Shown in pieces: positions 15,210 through 22,600 of a stretch of 26,256 nt of DNA (its first letter is position 1; the number at the start of each line of letters is the position of its first letter). The position numbers and the translations under genes are program-made. This stretch comes from JBCBSS01 sp039819065 (GTDB taxonomy: Bacteria > Bacteroidota > Bacteroidia > Cytophagales > Cyclobacteriaceae), in the NCBI GenBank assembly GCA_039819065.1, contig JBCBSS010000113.1, positions 1 to 26,256 of the forward strand, read 5' to 3'. Under the pieces are notes generated by a model, which worked only from the letters and a program-made list of their open reading frames with translations, was not told the DNA's origin and made no database searches.

Positions 15210-17252
15210 ATGAGCGTAATAGTATGCCCTGTTTGCGGCAGCAATAAGGTCAAGCATAAGGTATTGACTTCGAGAGATAATGAGCAGCTCAAGTTGATAG
15301 CATGTAGCAACTGCGGGCATCTTGCTCAAAACCCTGATGACTATGAGGATATTTACACTTCTGGTGAGTTTTCGGTAATTGCCAGAGAAGGCAAGAACCA
15401 ACCTTCAGCAGACAAGATAAAATCATTAGACAAACGTGCCCTCTCGCGTTATCACTACTTCGAAGATATTATTGATGGCACTGACAACATTCTTGAAGTC
15501 GGAAGTTCAATTGGATCTTTCGTCCATTTATTGAAGCTACGTGGCAAAAAAGCAGCAGGGTTAGAGCCTGACCCGGATTATTCTGCCTATTCTGAACAGC
15601 AATATGGTTTCAGCCAATCAAGTGAATTGTTGGAACAATATAAGCCTGAGGCTAAGTTCGATGCCATTTTTGCCTTTCATGTATTGGAGCATGTTGAAGA
15701 TCCAAAAGCGTTTATCGATAGTGCCTTGTCATTATTAAATGACAATGGTAAAGTACTACTCGAATTCCCCTCCTATGAGTTACATAGCTACGGTTCGATG
15801 AAGCATACTATCTGGAAGCCACATATCCATTATTTCAACGTTGCCAGTATTTATCATCTGCTTTCACAAAATTTCGAGGTACTAGAATTGGGTTATTACG
15901 GATCTGCGATATTCGTTTATGCACAAAAAACCAATGCCCCTACTTTCAATTCATCCAGGTTTGCGAGGCTGAAAATCAGGAGTAAAGTCAACTATTGGAT
16001 ATGTAAGCTTTTTCCATCTATCCCTAAGAAGAAAGTTGGCACCATTACCGCGAAACAACTACTATTACAGTCATTGGTATTTCAAAGAAACAAAGGGCAG
16101 CTTTTCAAAAAGCTGTTTAAGTTCTCAATATTTGGGGTTAAAAACCTGCTATACTTGAGAAAGGAAAAGAAAAGTGGTGATAAAGTAACTCATATTTCTT
16201 ATTACAGTGGTTGGGAAAATGCCGGTGATACTATTCTATCCAAATGTGTTCGCGAGACATTCAGCCACCAACTCAAAATATCCTGGAACCTGCAACAGCT
16301 TACTGCGGCAGTTGACAAGAAAAGCATAGATCATATCAATAAATCCAAGTTCTTTGTTCTTGGTGGTGGAGGTGTGCTTTTACCCGATTCTAATCCTAAT
16401 ACCATTTCAGGTTGGCAATGGGCGGCAAGCAAGGACCAAATATCTTCGATCAATGTGCCTATTATCATATTTGCCATAGGGTATAATTATTTCAAAGGAC
16501 AGGAACCTAATCAGCTATTCACAGATAACTTAAAACACATTGTCAATAAGGCCGATTTTTTTGGAGTTAGGAACCATGGTAGTATCAATAGCATTAAACA
16601 GCTTATTGGGGAGGATTTAGGCTCGAAAATCAGATTTCAACCTTGCCCAACCACCATCATTCGTAACTTACACCCTGACCTTACCCCCAAGAAGACGTCC
16701 AGAAATGTTGCGGTCAATATTGCTTATGACAGGTACAGGAACAGGTTCGGTAAGGATATTAATCTTATTTTGGACCAGATTGCCTCAGCTTTGAAAAGTC
16801 TGGAACAAGAGGGCTATAAGATTTATAATGCCTGCCATCTTGAAAATGATGCTAAGTTCGAATTATCGTTGGACAAGTTTGGGGTGAATTATGAGACAAT
16901 ACACATGCAGTACATGCTTCCGAAGGCCTGCTACGACTTCTACAACGAGATGGAATTGGTGATGGGGATGAGAGGCCATGCCCAAATGGTGCCCTTCGGC
17001 CTGAATTGCAAAATCATTTCTTTGGGTAGCCACAATAAATTGAGGTGGTTTCTGGAAGATATAGATGCATTGGATTGGTTAGTAGACCTGAATGAACAGC
17101 CCCAGCTCATTGCCGAAGAGATTGTGAGCAAATCTTTGAGTCTACTAACCGATAAGACCTCCGTTATACAAGACAGGTTGATTGAAAAACAAAATTACCT
17201 TTATCAGGTAACCCTCGATAATCTGGAATTGATCAAGTCAAAAATCGAGTAG
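15210..17252 (+). CDS. Zinc-ribbon / SAM methyltransferase fused to polysaccharide pyruvyltransferase
   Basis: 680 residues from ATG 15210; a TTG at 15180 would add ten residues. The N-terminus has two CxxC pairs (C6/C9 and C32/C35), a likely zinc ribbon. Residues about 93-240 form a class I methyltransferase with ILEVGSSIGSF as the SAM loop, GLEPDP and FHVLEHVEDP. After a linker, residues about 325-620 match the polysaccharide pyruvyltransferase family: YYSGWENAGD, LGGGGVL (384-390), FFGVRN and MGMRGHAQMVPFG (585-597). Members transfer pyruvate from PEP to sugars as ketals or take part in similar polymer modification. It is placed between the CMP-sugar gene and the flippase, so I infer dual methyl and pyruvyl decoration of the repeat unit. 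The acceptors are unknown. Confidence 0.87.
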   Translation: MSVIVCPVCGSNKVKHKVLTSRDNEQLKLIACSNCGHLAQNPDDYEDIYTSGEFSVIAREGKNQPSADKIKSLDKRALSRYHYFEDIIDGTDNILEVGSSIGSFVHLLKLRGKKAAGLEPDPDYSAYSEQQYGFSQSSELLEQYKPEAKFDAIFAFHVLEHVEDPKAFIDSALSLLNDNGKVLLEFPSYELHSYGSMKHTIWKPHIHYFNVASIYHLLSQNFEVLELGYYGSAIFVYAQKTNAPTFNSSRFARLKIRSKVNYWICKLFPSIPKKKVGTITAKQLLLQSLVFQRNKGQLFKKLFKFSIFGVKNLLYLRKEKKSGDKVTHISYYSGWENAGDTILSKCVRETFSHQLKISWNLQQLTAAVDKKSIDHINKSKFFVLGGGGVLLPDSNPNTISGWQWAASKDQISSINVPIIIFAIGYNYFKGQEPNQLFTDNLKHIVNKADFFGVRNHGSINSIKQLIGEDLGSKIRFQPCPTTIIRNLHPDLTPKKTSRNVAVNIAYDRYRNRFGKDINLILDQIASALKSLEQEGYKIYNACHLENDAKFELSLDKFGVNYETIHMQYMLPKACYDFYNEMELVMGMRGHAQMVPFGLNCKIISLGSHNKLRWFLEDIDALDWLVDLNEQPQLIAEEIVSKSLSLLTDKTSVIQDRLIEKQNYLYQVTLDNLELIKSKIE

Positions 17253-18748
17253 TGGGTGTCGTAATCAGACAAAGTCTCTTCTCTACTATTTTCTCGTACC
17301 TAGGAGTAGTACTTGGTTACTTTAATGTACTGTGGCTTTTTCCAACAGCCATGAGCACGTCTGAAATTGGCCTGTTTCGAGTAGTCCAGGACATGGCTAT
17401 TTTGCTTTCTGCATTTGCTCAAATGGGGCTTGCCCAAAGCACAACAAGGTTTTTCCCTTTTTTTAGTGAAACCAGAAAAGACCGTAACAAACTACTTAGA
17501 TTCTTGCTATTTGGAAGCTTGATTGGCTACCTCCTTTTTCTGATTTTGTTCGTTTTCTTAAAACAACCAATCATTGGTTTTTACAGTGATAAGGCACCGG
17601 AAGTTGGGAATCACATTCGACTGGCCTTGATACTGACTTTAATATTAGTATTCACTGCTGTCCTGGAAACTTACGCTAAATCACTCCTTAAAACTATTGT
17701 CCCTAACTTCATTAAAGATGTATTGCTAAGGGTATTTACTGGAATTGCCGTATTACTTTTTTTAGTCAATCTAATAGACTACGGCATTCTCATTAATAGT
17801 TTGGTAATCATTTTTGGTTTATCACTACTCTTCCTTTTTGCCTACTTGATCTTTTTGGGAGAACTAGAACTGAGTTTAAAGTTTGGGTTCCCAGAATGGC
17901 CTAGCATCAAGAAAATTGTTCATTATGCTTTATATGCATCTCTAGGAGCGAGTAGTGCAATCATTGTTTCCAAGATAGATAACCTAATGATCGGTTCCCT
18001 TTTAGGGTTAGACTACTCAGGCATTTACACGACCGTTTTCTACATCGCAGTAGTTATTGAAATCCCAAAAAGGGCTATCAGCCAAATTTCATATCCAATC
18101 ATGGCTGATCACTTCAAAGCAGGAAATAGGGATATTGAAATCAATACACTGTATAAAAGCGTTTCACTACATCAATTACTAGCCGGCATACTCATTTTTG
18201 TACTGATTACCACCAACCTAGATAGCCTCTTCCAAATAATGCCCAACGGCGAGAGTTTCGAAGTGGGTAAGACCGTGGTTATTATCATAGGAGCGGCCAA
18301 ACTCATTGATATGACAGCCAGCATCAACAGCGAAATAATAATACTCTCTAAGTATTATAGGGTGAATTTGTTGATGATCGCTATTTTGGCCGTTACGACC
18401 ATCTTATCTAACTTAATTCTAATACCCACTTATGGTATCAATGGAGCTGCGATAGCCAGTGCTTTCTCAGTTTTGATGTTCAACCTATCTAAATTCCTCT
18501 TCATAAAATTAAAATTAGGTTATGACCCTTTGACCACCAGAACACTTTTAATTCTTTTGGAGGGAGCCATTCTATATTTGGCAGCCATTCTGTTGCCAAG
18601 CCTTGGAAATCCATATTTAGATGTCTTTGTTAAATCGGCATCGGTTCTCATTTTGTTTGTCGGCATAAACTTCTTATTGCCAGCATCACCAGAAATCAAA
18701 ACACTTCTCAGCAAATCATTAAATACTATCATCAAGCGTTTGAAATAA
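17252..18748 (+). CDS. Wzx-type polysaccharide flippase (MOP superfamily)
   Basis: 498 residues and almost wholly hydrophobic, with an estimated 12-14 transmembrane helices. It opens IRQSLFSTIFSYLGVVLGYF, the usual start of O-antigen/teichoic flippases, and carries IPKRAISQISYPIMADHF mid-protein and IPTYGINGAAIASAFS near the C-terminal third, all typical of the polysaccharide biosynthesis (MOP) family. It should flip a lipid-linked oligosaccharide to the periplasmic face. The GTG start shares one base with the previous TAG stop, indicating coupling to the methyltransferase-pyruvyltransferase gene. It closes the cluster; no Wzy polymerase or O-antigen ligase is recognisable here. Confidence 0.92.
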   Translation: MGVVIRQSLFSTIFSYLGVVLGYFNVLWLFPTAMSTSEIGLFRVVQDMAILLSAFAQMGLAQSTTRFFPFFSETRKDRNKLLRFLLFGSLIGYLLFLILFVFLKQPIIGFYSDKAPEVGNHIRLALILTLILVFTAVLETYAKSLLKTIVPNFIKDVLLRVFTGIAVLLFLVNLIDYGILINSLVIIFGLSLLFLFAYLIFLGELELSLKFGFPEWPSIKKIVHYALYASLGASSAIIVSKIDNLMIGSLLGLDYSGIYTTVFYIAVVIEIPKRAISQISYPIMADHFKAGNRDIEINTLYKSVSLHQLLAGILIFVLITTNLDSLFQIMPNGESFEVGKTVVIIIGAAKLIDMTASINSEIIILSKYYRVNLLMIAILAVTTILSNLILIPTYGINGAAIASAFSVLMFNLSKFLFIKLKLGYDPLTTRTLLILLEGAILYLAAILLPSLGNPYLDVFVKSASVLILFVGINFLLPASPEIKTLLSKSLNTIIKRLK

Positions 18749-18790
18749 TCTTGACTCGGCCTGCCTTATCAAACGACATTTTAGCATCGA

Positions 18791-18803
18791 GAATATAATA
18801 TTC
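18791..18803. promoter_or_regulatory. Short dyad GAATATAATATTC upstream of pfkA
   Basis: Two perfect 6-nt arms flank a central A, 73 nt before the pfkA ATG in the 128-bp gap after the flippase gene. It could be an operator, but AT-rich dyads of this size arise by chance. No clear Bacteroidota promoter was recognised in this gap. Confidence 0.2.
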
Positions 18804-18876
18804 AAATAATCTTCCGGCGTCAGAGATTTAACCAGACAATCTTTATTTTTAGCCTTTCATTTTTTAAACAGCAATC

Positions 18877-19848
18877 ATGAAAAAAATAGCCATTCTAACC
18901 TCCGGGGGTGATGCTCCGGGAATGAACGCAGCTGTAAGGGCAGCTGTCCGTACTGCACTTTTTAATGACCTTGAAGTATATGCCATTATGAGAGGGTATC
19001 AAGGTCTCATAGAAGGTGAGATCGAAAGAATGACTTCACGCTCGGTAAGTAATATTATCCAAAAAGGGGGTACTGTGCTCAAATCAGCCAGAAGCATGGA
19101 CTTCAAGACAAAAGAAGGTAGGCAAAAGGCTCACGAGCAACTACAGAAATTTGGGATAGAAGGGTTAATCGCCATCGGTGGTGACGGTACTTTCACAGGA
19201 GCGGGTATATTCTACAAAGAATTTGGATTCCCTGTAGTTGGTATACCAGGTACTATCGATAATGATATTTATGGTACAGACTACACTATTGGTTTCGACA
19301 CAGCCATCAATACAGCTTTGGATGCTATTGACAAAATCAGGGACACGGCAGATTCCCATGAGCGTATTTTTTTCATAGAAGTGATGGGCAGGGACTCTGG
19401 ATATATTGCCGTTCAGTCTGCCATTGGAGGGGGTGCTGAGGTAGTAATGATACCTGAAACTACAACTTCCATTGATGATGTTCTAGAATCATTGAGCAAG
19501 GGGTGGAAGAGAGAGAAGTCTTCATCCATTGTGATTGTGGCCGAGGGAGATGAAGAAGGGAATGCAATGGTAATTGCTGACAAAGTAAAGAAACAAGCAG
19601 AAAGTAAGGATATCAAAGTAACAACATTAGGCCATATTCAAAGAGGTGGTACGCCAACCGCTGCAGATAGAACATTAGGCAGTAGGCTAGGCATGTCTGC
19701 AGTTGAAGGTCTTATACAAGGCAAGGCCAATGTGATGGTAGGCATTATTGATAAAGACGTCGTCTATACTGACTTTACTGATAGCATTACTAAAGAAAAG
19801 CCGATCAATAAGGAATTGCTAAGGTTAATTGATATCCTCAGTCACTAA
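18877..19848 (+). CDS. pfkA: ATP-dependent 6-phosphofructokinase
   Basis: 323 residues, standard for bacterial PfkA. It phosphorylates fructose-6-phosphate to fructose-1,6-bisphosphate, the committed step of glycolysis. Visible motifs are TSGGDAPGMNAAVR (8-21), GGDGTFTGA (101-109), where glycine 104 points to ATP rather than pyrophosphate use, PGTIDND (124-130) with the catalytic aspartate D128, MGRDSGYIA (170-178) and GHIQRGGTP. The active site appears complete. The gene has its own 128-bp upstream gap. Its 3' end overlaps convergent miaA by 11 bp, so the transcripts must overlap and each gene's terminator would lie inside the other. Confidence 0.97.
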   Translation: MKKIAILTSGGDAPGMNAAVRAAVRTALFNDLEVYAIMRGYQGLIEGEIERMTSRSVSNIIQKGGTVLKSARSMDFKTKEGRQKAHEQLQKFGIEGLIAIGGDGTFTGAGIFYKEFGFPVVGIPGTIDNDIYGTDYTIGFDTAINTALDAIDKIRDTADSHERIFFIEVMGRDSGYIAVQSAIGGGAEVVMIPETTTSIDDVLESLSKGWKREKSSSIVIVAEGDEEGNAMVIADKVKKQAESKDIKVTTLGHIQRGGTPTAADRTLGSRLGMSAVEGLIQGKANVMVGIIDKDVVYTDFTDSITKEKPINKELLRLIDILSH

Positions 19849-20752
19849 CACCTGCTAATGTCTTGATCAAATCAACGATTTCGTCATATTGATCCGGGTT
19901 GAACCAGTTCATTTCCGGATCTTTCTTAAACCATGTCATTTGCCGCTTGGCATATCTGCGAGAATTACGCTTTAGTAATCTAACAGCCTCATCTCGGTCG
20001 TAATTACCATCCATGAAATCGAATATTTCCGTATAGCCTACAGTTTGCAGACTGTTCAATGCTCTGTGAGGATAAAGTAATTTGGCTTCCTCAAATAGTC
20101 CGTTTTTAATCATATCGTCCATCCGGTCATCAATTCTTGTATAAAGCTCACTTCTGGGTAACTCCAGCCCAATCTTCAGCGTTTGAAACGGCCTTTCTAC
20201 CTTTCGCTTTACTCTGTAGGTAGAATAAGGGTGCCCTGTACTGAGGCAAACCTCCAACGCGCGTATTATTCTTTGTGGATTATTACGGTCGACAATCTCG
20301 AAATATTCTGGATCAAGGTCTTTTAAAGTGTCATTGAGTGATGCCAACCCTTTCTCTTTAAGTTGATCATTCAACTGCTCCCTAAGCCCTTCTTTGATCT
20401 CGGGCATCAGATCAAATCCATTGCAGACAGCATTAACATAAAGCCCGGAACCGCCAACCATTACCACGTAATCAGATTGCTGGTGTAGGCTTTCGATCTT
20501 GTCTAGTGCTTCTTTTTCGAATTTACCCGCATCATAGTCATCATGAATACTAAGGTTATTGATAAAGTGATGTTGTATGGATCGTAGCTCTTCTTCGGCG
20601 GGTTTGGCCGTACCAAGATTCATTTCTCTGAAAAACTGTCTCGAATCTGCGGAAATAATTTCTGCATTCAATCGCTTGGACACTAAAATACTCAGGGCTG
20701 TTTTACCGACTGCCGTAGGGCCAGCTATGACGACAAGGTACTTTTTCTTCAT
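19838..20752 (-). CDS. miaA: tRNA dimethylallyltransferase MiaA
   Basis: 304 residues from ATG 20752; a TTG one codon earlier is possible but unnecessary. MiaA attaches a dimethylallyl group to N6 of A37 in tRNAs that read UNN codons. The Walker A loop is GPTAVGKT (11-18), followed by IISADSRQFFREMNLGTAKP, the family signature region with its catalytic aspartate, then GGSGLYVNA, NPQRIIRALEV and the tRNA-contacting TVGYTEIFD. The C-terminal RRYAKRQMTWFKKDP is also typical. It is convergent and overlaps pfkA by 11 bp. Upstream is the AT-rich gap that separates it from the response-regulator operon. Confidence 0.97.
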   Translation of the reverse strand: MKKKYLVVIAGPTAVGKTALSILVSKRLNAEIISADSRQFFREMNLGTAKPAEEELRSIQHHFINNLSIHDDYDAGKFEKEALDKIESLHQQSDYVVMVGGSGLYVNAVCNGFDLMPEIKEGLREQLNDQLKEKGLASLNDTLKDLDPEYFEIVDRNNPQRIIRALEVCLSTGHPYSTYRVKRKVERPFQTLKIGLELPRSELYTRIDDRMDDMIKNGLFEEAKLLYPHRALNSLQTVGYTEIFDFMDGNYDRDEAVRLLKRNSRRYAKRQMTWFKKDPEMNWFNPDQYDEIVDLIKTLAGVSD

Positions 20753-20755
20753 CAA

Positions 20756-21171
20756 TATTGCTTTCTACAAAATTACTACCCCGATAATGACTGATGTATA
20801 ATCTTAAGATTGAAATCTATTAAATGACTTATATAGCTCAAAAATTGTCTCTTCATTATAGGTGAACAAAATGATGAATTGAAATTATATGCTTATATTA
20901 AGAAGAGCAGAAGGGAATAGTATTAAACTAAGTTAGCCACTTTTTTGTTTTTTATATTAATAAAAGTTAACTAAACCATTTGCGATAAGATTTTTACAAT
21001 AAATTACGCGGATTCTATATAAAAACTGAAAAAATTTTCAAATTTGCTGAATTACCGAGACACACCTACAAGAAATATTCTAATACTTGAACAGGTTTGA
21101 AATAAATCAGATTTGTATTTTTTAAATTTTGTGGCAATCATTTTTTTGAGTTAAATTAAATTACAGAACAA
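20756..21171. other. 416-bp AT-rich divergent intergenic region, no gene seen
   Basis: This gap separates miaA (minus) from the response-regulator operon (plus). It is markedly AT-rich with many A and T runs, and holds no convincing coding frame or RNA gene. It contains a perfect 12-bp palindrome, AATCTTAAGATT, at 20800-20811, about 50 nt upstream of miaA, and a weak promoter candidate at 21096-21123. It is much longer than the other gaps in the window, so it could hide a small RNA or a long leader that I cannot recognise by eye. Confidence 0.6.
21096..21123 (+). promoter_or_regulatory. Weak candidate promoter for the response-regulator operon
   Basis: TTTG at 21096-21099 and TATTTTTT at 21116-21123, spaced by 16 nt, resemble the Bacteroidota -33 (TTTG) and -7 (TAnnTTTG) elements. 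The spacer is slightly short and the last base of the -7 box is not G. The site lies 48 nt before the start codon. In such AT-rich DNA a chance match is likely. Confidence 0.25.
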
Positions 21172-21552
21172 ATGGGCGAGAATGTAAAAAATGTATTGGT
21201 GGTAGATGACAGTTCAGTTACTATCACACTGGCTAAAAAAATTCTACAGGCACAGCAATTCAAAATTGATGGTTTGAAGAATGGTAAAGAGGTTATGAAG
21301 AAGGTTGAGAAGAATGACTATGATCTCATTTTGTTAGATATCAACTTACCGGGTAAAGATGGTATGACCATCGCCAAAGAGATCAGAGCTCTCAAAGACC
21401 AGAAGAAAGCCAAGCTTCCGATCATTGCGATCTCTGGTAACTATAAAAACTTTTCGCCAGACGACTTTGACAAAGTTGGAATCAACGAATTCCTTATGAA
21501 ACCTCTTGATTTTGACGCGTTGGTAGAGAAGGTAAAAGACTATACGTCTTAG
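21172..21552 (+). CDS. Single-domain response regulator (CheY-like receiver)
   Basis: 126 residues, receiver domain only, with no DNA-binding or enzyme output. The acidic pair is D12-D13 (VLVVDDSS), the phosphoacceptor D56 (LILLDINLPGKDG), the switch residue S88 (AISGN) and the invariant lysine K110 (FLMKPLDF). All residues needed for phosphorylation are present. Such proteins act by binding partners when phosphorylated, or relay phosphate. No histidine kinase is nearby. It leads a compact operon whose next gene starts 13 nt downstream, and it follows the long AT-rich gap. Confidence 0.93.
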   Translation: MGENVKNVLVVDDSSVTITLAKKILQAQQFKIDGLKNGKEVMKKVEKNDYDLILLDINLPGKDGMTIAKEIRALKDQKKAKLPIIAISGNYKNFSPDDFDKVGINEFLMKPLDFDALVEKVKDYTS

Positions 21553-21565
21553 GGGACTAGATCAC

Positions 21566-21841
21566 ATGGCCATAAAGTATACGAAACATTTTCTCAACAG
21601 GCTTGAGGATCTCATCACTGAAACAGAATATATGTTGAGGTATGAAAAAGGGAACTTCAAGTCTGGTTATTGTATACTGAAGGACAAGAAAATTGTTATT
21701 GTCAACAAGTACTACACTGTAGAAGGAAAGATCAACTGCCTGATCGACATAGTGAAAAGCATAGATTTGGACAATAATCAACTGAGTGAAAAAAACCAGA
21801 AACTCTTCCTAGAGCTTTCCCAAACTGAGCTAAAACTTTGA
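21566..21841 (+). CDS. Small conserved-looking hypothetical protein (91 aa)
   Basis: I do not recognise this family. The 91 residues are soluble and charged, with no signal peptide, no transmembrane helix and no cysteine pair. It begins MAIKYTKHFLNRLEDLITETEYMLRYEKG (first part shown: MAIKYTKHFLNRLEDL, 1-16) and contains a probable beta hairpin, GYCILKDKKIVIVNKYY (34-50), flanked by helical ends, a small alpha-beta fold. The placement argues that it is real: 13 nt after the response regulator and overlapping the next gene by 4 nt (TTGA). An opposite-strand frame overlaps it but fits no operon. Its role is unknown; a partner of the receiver is one untested possibility. Confidence 0.75.
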   Translation: MAIKYTKHFLNRLEDLITETEYMLRYEKGNFKSGYCILKDKKIVIVNKYYTVEGKINCLIDIVKSIDLDNNQLSEKNQKLFLELSQTELKL

Positions 21842-22599
21842 TCGTTACTTTTCTGGGCACTGGTACTTCACAGGGCGTGCCTGTCATAGGTTGCGAATGT
21901 CCAGTATGTACCTCATTGGATTTCAGAGATAAGCGCTTAAGAAGTTCTATTCACATATCCGTTGGTGGTACCAGCCTCGTTGTCGACACAGGCCCCGACT
22001 TCAGGCAGCAAATGCTACGTGAGCGCATCACGAAGCTCGACGCTGTGCTTTTCACCCACGAGCATAAGGATCACACAGCAGGTTTAGACGATATCAGGTC
22101 TTTCAATTTCAGACAAAAGAAAGATATGCCGATCTATGGGAGAGAACATGTGATCCAGCAACTGAAAAGAGAGTTCGCTTATGCCTTTCAGGAAGTCAAG
22201 TATCCGGGAGTACCAAGCTTTGAGGTGAAACTCATCAATGGTTCCGACTTTCAGGTTGATGGTGTCACCATCACCCCTATCGATGTATTGCATTACAAAC
22301 TACCCGTGTATGGCTTTAGAATCGATGACTTCACTTATATCACCGACGCCAACTATATTTCTGAAGAGGAAAAGGACAAAATTCGTGGGTCAAAAGTTTT
22401 GGTACTTAATGCACTTCAGTACGAAAAACACATTTCTCATTATAATGTAGAGGAGGCCTTAGCAGTCGTGGAAGAGCTGGCTCCCCAAAAAGCCTATTTC
22501 ACTCATATCAGCCATAAACTTGGCAAACATAGTGAAGTTGAAAAAAGGCTACCGGATAATGTATTTTTGGCCCATGACGGGTTGAAAATAGACATGTGA
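21838..22599 (+). CDS. PhnP-like MBL-fold metallo-hydrolase
   Basis: 253 residues. It begins with the beta-lactamase-fold strand MIVTFLGTGTSQGVPVIGC. A cysteine cluster, C19, C21 and C24 (GCECPVC), resembles the structural zinc site of PhnP. The metal-binding motif THEHKDH lies at 73-79, DTGPDFR (50-56) precedes it, and further ligands are likely at D169 (ITDANY) and in AYFTHISH. Relatives include the cyclic phosphodiesterase PhnP. With no phn genes nearby, the substrate here is unknown, though phosphodiester hydrolysis is the best guess. The TTG start overlaps the stop of the 91-residue gene; no ATG lies nearby. The next gene starts 1 nt after its stop. Confidence 0.9.
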   Translation: MIVTFLGTGTSQGVPVIGCECPVCTSLDFRDKRLRSSIHISVGGTSLVVDTGPDFRQQMLRERITKLDAVLFTHEHKDHTAGLDDIRSFNFRQKKDMPIYGREHVIQQLKREFAYAFQEVKYPGVPSFEVKLINGSDFQVDGVTITPIDVLHYKLPVYGFRIDDFTYITDANYISEEEKDKIRGSKVLVLNALQYEKHISHYNVEEALAVVEELAPQKAYFTHISHKLGKHSEVEKRLPDNVFLAHDGLKIDM

Positions 22600-22600
22600 C

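Noticed and set aside
21557..21781. Minus-strand 74-codon frame overlapping the 91-residue gene
   Set aside because: It opposes a tightly packed plus-strand operon and has no recognisable features.
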